The notes under the pieces were generated by a model, which was not told the origin of the DNA, searched no databases, and worked only from the letters and a program-made list of their open reading frames with translations. Shown here piece after piece: positions 57,567-64,000 of a stretch of DNA of 64,000 bases. Each line of letters opens with the position of its first letter. Position 1 is the first letter of the stretch. This stretch comes from JBBDSH01 sp040905045 (GTDB lineage: Bacteria > Pseudomonadota > Gammaproteobacteria > Eutrophobiales > Eutrophobiaceae), in the NCBI GenBank assembly GCA_040905045.1, contig JBBDSH010000050.1:1-64000 (forward strand), read 5' to 3'. A program made the position numbers and the translations under genes.

Positions 57567-57863
57567 GTGCCCTACAACGAGCACATCGCCAGGGCGCGCC
57601 GTCTCCGGCTGCTGCGCATACTCCACGAGGCGGACGGCTACCGGCTGAACGATATCATGCTCGGCAAGCTGCTGGACAATTACGGCTATAACGTCAGCAA
57701 CGATCAGCTGCGCACTGACGCCGCCTGGCTGTCCGAACAAGGGCTCGTCACGGTGCAGGATTTCGACGATGTGCAGCTCATCAGTCTTACGCAACGCGGC
57801 GCCGACGTCGCGGCCGGAAAGATCACCACGCCTGGCGTCGACCGGCCCGCACCGGGGCGGTAA
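57567..57863 (+). CDS. Mu gp26-like protein
   Basis: A 98-aa protein from GTG with a winged-helix pattern (RLLRILHEADGYRLNDIMLGKLLDNYGYNVSNDQLRTDAAWLSEQGLVTV). This matches the small protein that precedes the small terminase in Mu-like phages. Confidence 0.82.
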   Translation: MPYNEHIARARRLRLLRILHEADGYRLNDIMLGKLLDNYGYNVSNDQLRTDAAWLSEQGLVTVQDFDDVQLISLTQRGADVAAGKITTPGVDRPAPGR

Positions 57864-57865
57864 CG

Positions 57866-58393
57866 ATGCCGAAAGCCTCCAGCGTCACGCAACTCGATCC
57901 TGCGATCCGTGAAGCGGTGAATCGCGCGATACGTGAGGAACGCGCCACCATCGATCAGATCGTCGCGCTCATCGAAGACATGGGCGGCGAGGCCTCTCGA
58001 TCGGCGGTCGGCCGTTACAAGAAAAACGCCGAGGAGCAGATGGAAATATACCGCGAGGCGCAGGAAGTCGCCAAGGTCTGGATCGGCAAACTGGAAGAGG
58101 ATCCGGAAAGCGACATCGGCCGGTTGCTCTCGGACTTGTTGCGCACCGTCGCCTACCAGACGATGGGCACGATGAAGGGGGGTAAAGCCAAACCGGCCGA
58201 GGTGATGTACCTCGCTAAGGCACTGAAAGAAGTCGCCAGCGCCGACAAGATCAGCACCGAGCGCGAGCTGAAGATCCGCCAGGAGGTGGCGAAGAAGGCG
58301 GCGGATAAGGCGGAGACCGTCGGCCGGCAGATGGGGCTGTCCGCAGATCAGCAAACCAATCTGAAAAAAGAATTGTTGGGGATCGTCGGGTGA
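57866..58393 (+). CDS. Small terminase subunit (Mu gp27-like, DUF3486)
   Basis: A 175-aa helical protein (LDPAIREAVNRAIREERATIDQIVALIEDMGGEASRSAVGRYKK) of the DUF3486 family, which recognises phage DNA for packaging. It overlaps the large terminase gene by 4 bases. Confidence 0.9.
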   Translation: MPKASSVTQLDPAIREAVNRAIREERATIDQIVALIEDMGGEASRSAVGRYKKNAEEQMEIYREAQEVAKVWIGKLEEDPESDIGRLLSDLLRTVAYQTMGTMKGGKAKPAEVMYLAKALKEVASADKISTERELKIRQEVAKKAADKAETVGRQMGLSADQQTNLKKELLGIVG

Positions 58394-60003
58394 GTACGCT
58401 CGAAGCCGGATTGCTACTGGAGTATCAGAAGCGGTGGGTCGCCGACGACTCGCCGCTAAAGGTATCCGAGAAAGGTCGGCGAACGGGCATTACCTGGGCG
58501 GAGGCTGCCGACGATGTATTGATCGCGGCGACCGACCGCGCGCACGGGGGGCTGAATGTCTATTACTTCCCGCAAGCGCACGATGATTCCATTGAATACA
58601 TCGAGGCTTGCGCGCGCTGGGCGCAGGCATTCGGCCACGCCATCGAGGAACAGGCATGGGAAGGCACATGGGAGGATGAACTCGGTGTCGTCCTGCCCGG
58701 CGACGATCCCGACAAGCACATCCAGACCTACAAGATCCGCTTCGCCAGCGGTAACCGTATCGTTGCACTCTCATCCGCGCCCAGCCGCGCGCGCGGCAAG
58801 CAGGGCATTTTCGTGCTCGACGAGGCGGCATTCCATCCGAACATGCCCGGCGTGCTCAAAGCTGTCATGGCCGCGCTTCTGCGCGGCGGCAAGGTGCGCG
58901 TGATCTCGACGCACAACGGCGAGGACAACCCGTTTAATGAGCTGCTCTCCGAGATCCGCGCCGGCCGGCGCAAGGGCACCGTGCATCGCTATCCGTTCAA
59001 GCTCGCCGTCGAACAGGGTATGTATAAACGGATCTGTGAAATGGAGATGGCGCGCCGGGAAAAGGCCGGGCTCGATCCCGTCGAGGCGCAATGGTCACAA
59101 GAGAAAGAAGATAAATACGTCGCCGATGCGTATGCGTTCTACGGCGATGATGCCGAGGAAGAGCTGGACGCGGTACCGAAGTCCGGTACCGGCACGTTCC
59201 TCTCCGGCGCGCTGATCGAGGCGCGCATGAAGGCCGCGCCCGTTCTGCGGCTGCAGTACGATGATGCGTTCGCCCATAAGCCGGAACGTGTTCGCTGGAG
59301 TGAGTGCCAGGCCTGGATCGAGGATCACCTGGCACCGTTGATCAATACGCTCGATGAAAATCTTGAGCACTGCCTCGGCGGTGACTTCGGTCGTACCGGT
59401 GATCTGTCCGTGTTCGGTCCGCTGGAAATAGGCCGTGACCTGGTGCGTCGTTGCCCGTTCCTGGTCGAACTGCGCAATGTGCCATTTGCTCAGCAAGAGC
59501 AGATCCTCTGGTACATCCTCGATCACCTGCCACGGTTGCGCGCGGCGGCACTGGATGCGCGCGGGATCGGTCACCACCTCAGTGAATTGACCTGGCAGCG
59601 GTATGGCGTGTCGCGCGTGGAGCCGGTGATGCTCTCTGTGGAATGGTATCGCGAGAACATGCCTGCATTCAGAACGGCGTTTGAGGACGCGGAGATTGAA
59701 GTGCCGAAGGACGCCGACGTGCTCAAGGATCTGCGCTCCATCAAAATGGACAAGGGCGTCGCGAAGATCCCGGACAATTACAAGGGCACCGGCACCGACG
59801 GTAAACCCCGCCACGGCGACGCGGCGGTCTGCCTGTTCCTCGGTCACTATGCCAGCCGCATGGAAGTCGCGCCAATCGATTATCAGTCCACCGGCGTACG
59901 CCGCATGGGCGAGATTGCAGACGGCGCACCGCCGGGTCGCCGCCGCCTGGACGACGTCGGCTTCGGCGCCGTCGCCGGCCGCAATGATTTCGGAGGCTAT
60001 TAA
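58390..60003 (+). CDS. Large terminase subunit (Mu gp28-like)
   Basis: A 537-aa packaging motor. The ATPase part has a Walker A-like SEKGRRTGITWAEA and Walker B GIFVLDEAAF. The RNase H-like nuclease follows, with acidic residues in LGGDFGRTGDLSVFG and ALDARGIGHH. It would cut and pump DNA into proheads, including flanking host DNA as in Mu. Confidence 0.93.
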   Translation: MSTLEAGLLLEYQKRWVADDSPLKVSEKGRRTGITWAEAADDVLIAATDRAHGGLNVYYFPQAHDDSIEYIEACARWAQAFGHAIEEQAWEGTWEDELGVVLPGDDPDKHIQTYKIRFASGNRIVALSSAPSRARGKQGIFVLDEAAFHPNMPGVLKAVMAALLRGGKVRVISTHNGEDNPFNELLSEIRAGRRKGTVHRYPFKLAVEQGMYKRICEMEMARREKAGLDPVEAQWSQEKEDKYVADAYAFYGDDAEEELDAVPKSGTGTFLSGALIEARMKAAPVLRLQYDDAFAHKPERVRWSECQAWIEDHLAPLINTLDENLEHCLGGDFGRTGDLSVFGPLEIGRDLVRRCPFLVELRNVPFAQQEQILWYILDHLPRLRAAALDARGIGHHLSELTWQRYGVSRVEPVMLSVEWYRENMPAFRTAFEDAEIEVPKDADVLKDLRSIKMDKGVAKIPDNYKGTGTDGKPRHGDAAVCLFLGHYASRMEVAPIDYQSTGVRRMGEIADGAPPGRRRLDDVGFGAVAGRNDFGGY

Positions 60004-61541
60004 TGGCCACGTATATACAGACTAAAGGTGGTTTAATCGTCCCGGAAAGTTTCGCTGAGCCGGTACCGCAAGAGCGGCCCGGCCGCCCGGACATGAACGA
60101 GGTCGCCACCACGCGCGATGGTCGCGATATCACGCGCGGCTACGTCGATCCCATGATGCTATTGCAGCCGCAGGATTCCGTTCTGCGTCTGCGCGGCAAT
60201 ATCAATTATCAGATTTACAAGGAAGTGCTGCGTGACGATCAGGTCAAGACGGCGTTTGAACAGCGCCAGCGTGCCGTCGTCGCGCGCGAATGGGAAGTGA
60301 TGCCCGGCGGCGATCGGCCCATCGATCAGGAAGCGGCCGACTACGCACGCGAGCAGCTGAAGGCGCTCAACTTCGACGCCGCTACCGACAAGATGCTGTA
60401 CGGTATTTTCTACGGTTACGGTGTGGCGGAGATACTATGGGCGCGGGACGGCAATCGCGTCATCATTGATCAGGTCCGCGTGCGCGATCGCTCCCGCTTC
60501 GCCTTCGACGGCGCCATGCGTTTGCGCCTGAAAACCATGAGCAATCCCATGCCGGGCGAGGAAGTGCCGGACCGCAAGTTCTGGCACTTCGCCAACGGCG
60601 CCGACCACGATGACGAGCCTTACGGTCTCGGCCTCGCGCACTGGTTATATTGGCCGGTGTTCTTCAAACGCGGCGGCATCCGGTTATGGATGACGTTCCT
60701 GGATAAGTTCGGCGCGCCGACGGTCAAAGGCGAGTATCCGCCCAACGCCACGCCGGCGGAAAAGACGAAACTGCTGAACGCACTGGAAGCCGTAAGCAGT
60801 GAGTCCGGCGTGATCATTCCGGAAGGCATGGCCATCGAATTACTGGAAGCGGCGCGCACCGGATCGGCGTCGTATGAAAAGATGTACGATCGCATGGACA
60901 AGGCCATCGCGAAAGTTATCATCGGCCAGGTGGGATCGACGGAAGGCACGCCCGGCCAGCTCGGCGATCAGGAATCTCAGAGCGATGTCCGTGCCGACCT
61001 GGTCAAGGCCGACGCGGATATCATCTGCAGCTCGTTTAATCGCACGGTGCTGCGCTGGCTGACCGAGTTTAATTTCCCCGGCGCCATGCCGCCTCAGGTC
61101 TGGCGCAAGATGGAAGAAGAAGAGAATCTTACTTCCATCGCCGAGCGTGACAAAACGCTGTCCGATATCGGATTCCGGCCCACCGAGGATCGCGTCCGCG
61201 ATGTTTATGGGGACGGCTACGAATACGCGCCGCCGCAGACACCGCCGAGCCTGCCGCCGCAGTTCGCCGAACCGGCCCGGCGTGACAGCACTGATGATGT
61301 CGATCAGATCGATGACGAGGCGGACAAGCTGGCCGAGGACTGGGAGCGCACGCTCGGCCGTCGAGTGAATGACATTATTGCGATGGCCGAGGACACCAAC
61401 GACTTGCAAACATTCCGCGAACGCCTGCGCGAACTCGCCGCCGCCGAACCGGATGACCAGGTTGTCGAGCAGTTCCGCCGTCTTGGATTCATCGGCCGCT
61501 TGTGGGGACGCTGGCGTGCCGGACGCGGCCGTGACGAATGA
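60003..61541 (+). CDS. Portal protein (Mu gp29-like, DUF935)
   Basis: A 512-aa protein of the DUF935 family (YVDPMMLLQPQDSVLRLRGN, QRQRAVVAREWEVMPGGDRPID). It would form the dodecameric portal through which DNA enters. It shares one base with the terminase gene and overlaps the MuF gene by 4. Confidence 0.93.
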   Translation: MATYIQTKGGLIVPESFAEPVPQERPGRPDMNEVATTRDGRDITRGYVDPMMLLQPQDSVLRLRGNINYQIYKEVLRDDQVKTAFEQRQRAVVAREWEVMPGGDRPIDQEAADYAREQLKALNFDAATDKMLYGIFYGYGVAEILWARDGNRVIIDQVRVRDRSRFAFDGAMRLRLKTMSNPMPGEEVPDRKFWHFANGADHDDEPYGLGLAHWLYWPVFFKRGGIRLWMTFLDKFGAPTVKGEYPPNATPAEKTKLLNALEAVSSESGVIIPEGMAIELLEAARTGSASYEKMYDRMDKAIAKVIIGQVGSTEGTPGQLGDQESQSDVRADLVKADADIICSSFNRTVLRWLTEFNFPGAMPPQVWRKMEEEENLTSIAERDKTLSDIGFRPTEDRVRDVYGDGYEYAPPQTPPSLPPQFAEPARRDSTDDVDQIDDEADKLAEDWERTLGRRVNDIIAMAEDTNDLQTFRERLRELAAAEPDDQVVEQFRRLGFIGRLWGRWRAGRGRDE

Positions 61542-62365
61542 CGGTATCGATCCGGTTCGATTTGCCGCCCGAACGGGCGCTCGAGTTTTTTCAGAAGAAG
61601 GGACTGGCGACATCGTTTGCCTGGCAGGACCTGCTTCACCAGGAACACGAGGCCGCGTTCACCGTCGCCAAGATGATGGACATGGATCTGCTTTCCGATG
61701 TGCGCGACGCCGTGGAGCGTGCCATCACGGACGGTATCAGCTTCGAGGATTTCCGCGCCGAGCTGGAACCGACGCTGGCCGATCGTGGCTGGTGGGGAAG
61801 AAAGGAGATGACCGACCCGCAGACTGGCCAGGTCCGCGAGGTCCAGCTCGGATCGCCGCGCCGGTTGCGCACCATCTATCAGACGAACCTGCGCACGGCC
61901 TATGCCGCCGGCCACTGGGATCGCATTGTGGACACCGCCGAGGAAGCGCCGTTCCTCTTATACGATGCTGTCCTCGACGAACGCACGCGGCCGGAGCACG
62001 CCGAATGGGATGGCACATTGTTGCGCTACGACGATCCCTGGTGGGAAGATCATTACCCGCCGAACGGCTGGAATTGCCGCTGCTCGGTGGTCCAGCTCGA
62101 CGCCGATCAGGCGCAGGCCATCCTCGGTAAATCCGCGCCGGATACGCCGCCCAGCGACCCGGCGCGTGAATGGGTGAACCCGCGTACGGGCGAGGTGCAG
62201 CAGGTACCGCGAGGCATCGATCCGGGATGGAACTATCATCCCGGACGCGCGCGCACAGCAAAGCTGAGGCAGGATTTTACGGACAAGGTGCGCGGTGCCG
62301 GCACAATCGGCGCCAGCGCTGCAGCGGCACTGGAACGCGCCCTGGATAATTTGAATTTACAGTGA
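61538..62365 (+). CDS. Head morphogenesis protein (MuF / gp30-like)
   Basis: A 275-aa minor head protein with the MuF domain (RTIYQTNLRTAYAAGHW, RPEHAEWDGTLLRYDDPWWEDHYPPNGWNCRCSVVQLD). In Mu it is followed by the protease and capsid genes. Here it is the last gene before the right end, marking the point where the structural block was broken. Confidence 0.92.
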   Translation: MTVSIRFDLPPERALEFFQKKGLATSFAWQDLLHQEHEAAFTVAKMMDMDLLSDVRDAVERAITDGISFEDFRAELEPTLADRGWWGRKEMTDPQTGQVREVQLGSPRRLRTIYQTNLRTAYAAGHWDRIVDTAEEAPFLLYDAVLDERTRPEHAEWDGTLLRYDDPWWEDHYPPNGWNCRCSVVQLDADQAQAILGKSAPDTPPSDPAREWVNPRTGEVQQVPRGIDPGWNYHPGRARTAKLRQDFTDKVRGAGTIGASAAAALERALDNLNLQ

Positions 62366-62644
62366 TATCAGGACGTTACAGCGAAGATCGATCTTTCGCA
62401 CTTCAGGATCGATCTTCCAGTTGAAAGTGCGATCCCTGATCGTTGATAATTCAGCGACTTACAGAATTATGAGATCGCAATCCATCTGTCGCTATGATCG
62501 ATGTTCGGAGAAACCATGTGGCGAAGATCGATCTTCCGGAATTTTTGCGCGCCGCTTATAACCATTTGAAACCTGTTTATTTATCCCGTTATATCCCATT
62601 TAATCCCGCGCGATCCCGGATCTCAATCCATCTGTCCGATCACA
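62366..62644. promoter_or_regulatory. Right prophage end with transposase sites and GATCGATCTT repeats
   Basis: Non-coding. Inverted copies of the end site lie at 62472-62490 (GAGATCGCAATCCATCTGTC) and 62619-62637 (GATCTCAATCCATCTGTCC). A partial copy, AAACCATGTGGCG at 62511-62523, matches the left end. Three GATCGATCTT palindromes (about 62384, 62408 and 62524) and a TCGCACTT/AAGTGCGA stem (62396-62432) are also present. The terminal CA is at 62643-62644. Confidence 0.8.
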
Positions 62645-62799
62645 GGACGAGCGCGGGACCGAGCCAGGGATGGCTCGGGGAGCGGAAATGCCCCATGACC
62701 CTGCCCTTTTCCCCGGTCAATTTCCCATTCTCAATACTTCAGCGACAACCGTACTGGAGTTCGGAACATCCATTCAGACGGGACCGGCGATAGAAATTC
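62645..62799 (+). repeat. Right half of the split intergenic element, upstream of tolA
   Basis: It begins with the target duplication GGACG (62645-62649). A GAGCCAGGGATGGCTC hairpin follows, then the inverted arm from AAATGCCCCATGACCC to TACTGGAGTTCGGAACA, which mirrors the sequence after tolR. About 10 bases remain before tolA, with only a weak ribosome-binding site. Confidence 0.75.
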
Positions 62800-63732
62800 A
62801 TGCTGTACCGACCCATCCTGTATTCGATCCTCATTCACGCGGCCGTCGCCGGCTTGCTGCTGTTCAGTTTCGAGTTCCCTGCCAGGACCATAGAAACGCC
62901 GCAACCGGAACGTAATATCGTCAACGCGGTAGCGGTAGATGAAGAAAAGGTTCAGCAGGAGCTGGATCGTATCAAGGAGCAGGAGGAGCAGGAACGCCGT
63001 GCCGACGAACAGCGCCGGCAGGAACTGAAGCAAATAGAACAACAACGACAGAACGAGGAAAAAAGACTGGCTGAACTGAAAGAACAGCAAAAAAAGGAAA
63101 CCCGGGAACGCGAGGCGGAACAACAGCGCCTGGCGGAACTGCGCAAGGAGCAGCAGGAACTCAAGGAAAAGCAGAAGCGCGAGGCGGAAGAGGAAAGAAA
63201 GCGTCTTGAGGAGGAACGGCGCCGGGCCGAAGAGGAGAAGAAACGCATCGAGGAAGAAAAGCGCCGCGCCGAAGCCGAGAAGAAGCGCATTGAAGAAGAA
63301 CGGCGCCAGGCCGAGGCGGAGAAACAACGCCTGGAGGAAGAGAAAAGAAAGGCGGAAGAAGAACGCAAACGCCGCGAGGCGGAAGAGGCCATGAAGAAAC
63401 AACTGGCCGAGGAACAGCGCCGGCAGGAAGAAGCGCAGGCGCGCGCCGATCAAAGGGTTATCAATGAATACGGCTTGCGCATCCGGGAGGCCATACGGCG
63501 GCAGTTCAATACATCCGGCCTGCCGGAAGGGCTGTCCTGCGTGCTGCAGATCCGTACCATTCCCGGCGGCGACGTGGTGGAGGTGCGGGTGGTCAGTTCC
63601 AGCGGCAACAGCATCTTTGATCGCCGCGCCGAGACCGCCGTTAACAAAGCTTCGCCGCTGCCGGTGCCCGACAACATGCGCGTATTTGAAAAAATGCGTG
63701 AAATTCGATTAACGTTCGATCCGGAACGCTGA
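62800..63732 (+). CDS. tolA: TolA, trans-periplasmic link of the Tol system
   Basis: A 310-aa protein with an N-terminal membrane anchor (YRPILYSILIHAAVAGLLLFSF, about 3-24), a very long Glu/Lys/Arg/Ala-rich helical domain (about 45-215) and a C-terminal globular domain (about 220-310, LRIREAIRRQFNTSGLPEGLSCVLQIRTIPGGDVVEVRVVSSSG). The C-terminal domain contacts TolB, Pal and porins, and many phages and colicins exploit it. It is cut off from its operon promoter by the prophage. Confidence 0.95.
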   Translation: MLYRPILYSILIHAAVAGLLLFSFEFPARTIETPQPERNIVNAVAVDEEKVQQELDRIKEQEEQERRADEQRRQELKQIEQQRQNEEKRLAELKEQQKKETREREAEQQRLAELRKEQQELKEKQKREAEEERKRLEEERRRAEEEKKRIEEEKRRAEAEKKRIEEERRQAEAEKQRLEEEKRKAEEERKRREAEEAMKKQLAEEQRRQEEAQARADQRVINEYGLRIREAIRRQFNTSGLPEGLSCVLQIRTIPGGDVVEVRVVSSSGNSIFDRRAETAVNKASPLPVPDNMRVFEKMREIRLTFDPER

Positions 63733-63736
63733 ATAA

Positions 63737-64000
63737 ATGACAAATACCATGATGAAAAAAACCCTGTTTCTGCTTTTCCTGCTCGCCGGCGGGCAGGCGC
63801 ATGCCGTGCTCGACATCAAGATCACCCAGGGCATGGAACAGGCGCTGCCCATTGCCGTGATCCCCTTTGCCACGGATATTCCCGACGGCGATGTCCTGCC
63901 CGTCGACATGCACGTCACTATCGCCAACGACCTGTCCCGCAGCGGCCGTTTCAAGCCCATGGATGTAGCCGACATGCCGCAGCGGCCGCACCGCTTTCAG
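63737..64000 (+). CDS. tolB: TolB, N-terminal part (runs off the window)
   Basis: The first 88 codons of the periplasmic beta-propeller partner of Pal. The signal peptide (MMKKTLFLLFLLAGGQAHA) is followed by LDIKITQGMEQALPIAVIPFA and DLSRSGRFKPMD, typical of TolB. It starts 4 bases after tolA. Met5 or Met6 is an alternative start. Confidence 0.92.
   Translation, partial: MTNTMMKKTLFLLFLLAGGQAHAVLDIKITQGMEQALPIAVIPFATDIPDGDVLPVDMHVTIANDLSRSGRFKPMDVADMPQRPHRFQ

Larger units (their letters stand above)
24230..62644. mobile_element. Mu-like transposable prophage carrying a DGR, 38,415 bp
   Basis: Its ends are TGT and ACA, flanked on both sides by GGACG (24225-24229 and 62645-62649), the 5-bp duplication expected of Mu-type transposition. 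Both ends carry inverted copies of a site close to ACAGATGGWTTGAGATC. It encodes transposase, MuB ATPase, Gam, GemA, Mor, lysis, terminase, portal and capsid genes, plus tail proteins with a tape measure and frameshifted chaperones that suggest a long non-contractile tail. All modules look intact apart from one homopolymer-disrupted early gene. The head-tail half is inverted relative to Mu. Confidence 0.95.

Overview
The window is a gammaproteobacterial chromosome segment carrying one complete Mu-like transposable prophage. The host genes fit the usual gammaproteobacterial order (fmdB, DUF502, aspS ... yebC, ruvCAB, ybgC, tolQRAB). A proton-pumping pyrophosphatase beside a PPi-type phosphofructokinase is a pairing known from sulfur-oxidising and methanotrophic gammaproteobacteria, so a Chromatiales-like host is a reasonable but low-confidence guess.

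Host left part (1-24229): cbpM and cbpA; hppA and the PPi-dependent phosphofructokinase; the periplasmic protease bepA; a CPBP protease, a lipoprotein and an MscS channel; a DUF1640 remnant; cfa; tRNA-Lys; fmdB, a DUF502 gene and aspS; the NAD regulator nrtR with two operators, then nadA; an alpha/beta hydrolase; a gamma-glutamylcyclotransferase-like protein; a PGPGW membrane protein; a radical SAM protein; yebC; ruvCAB; ybgC, tolQ and tolR. Several intergenic spaces hold low-complexity or palindromic repeat families. The operon resumes at 62800 with tolA and the start of tolB.

Prophage (24230-62644, 38,415 bp): it begins with TG, ends with CA and is flanked by the 5-bp duplication GGACG. It sits inside an inverted-repeat intergenic element and splits tolR from tolA. 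Its immunity region lies in the middle: a repressor at 44092-44457 diverges from a Ner-like gene. To the right run a third HTH gene, MuA-type transposase, MuB-type ATPase, early genes, Gam, a DNA adenine methylase, GemA, a Mor-type activator, lysis genes, small and large terminase, portal and MuF head protein. To the left, on the minus strand, run the scaffold/protease, decoration protein, major capsid, a CAU tRNA, an Acb2-like protein, tail genes and a diversity-generating retroelement (DGR). Relative to phage Mu, one of the two halves is inverted.

The main discovery is the DGR at the left end. It has a reverse transcriptase, Avd, a template repeat (25880-25988) and a variable repeat (26455-26563) at the end of a DUF2793/C-type-lectin tail protein. 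The repeats differ at 10 of 109 positions, and all 10 are adenines in the template. A hairpin with a GRNA-type loop follows the variable repeat. A 146-aa gene is translationally coupled to the reverse transcriptase. A second strong signal is an identical 18-bp palindrome, with similar downstream sequence, just before the first gene of each divergent late operon. One copy lies in the 3' end of the Mor-type activator gene.
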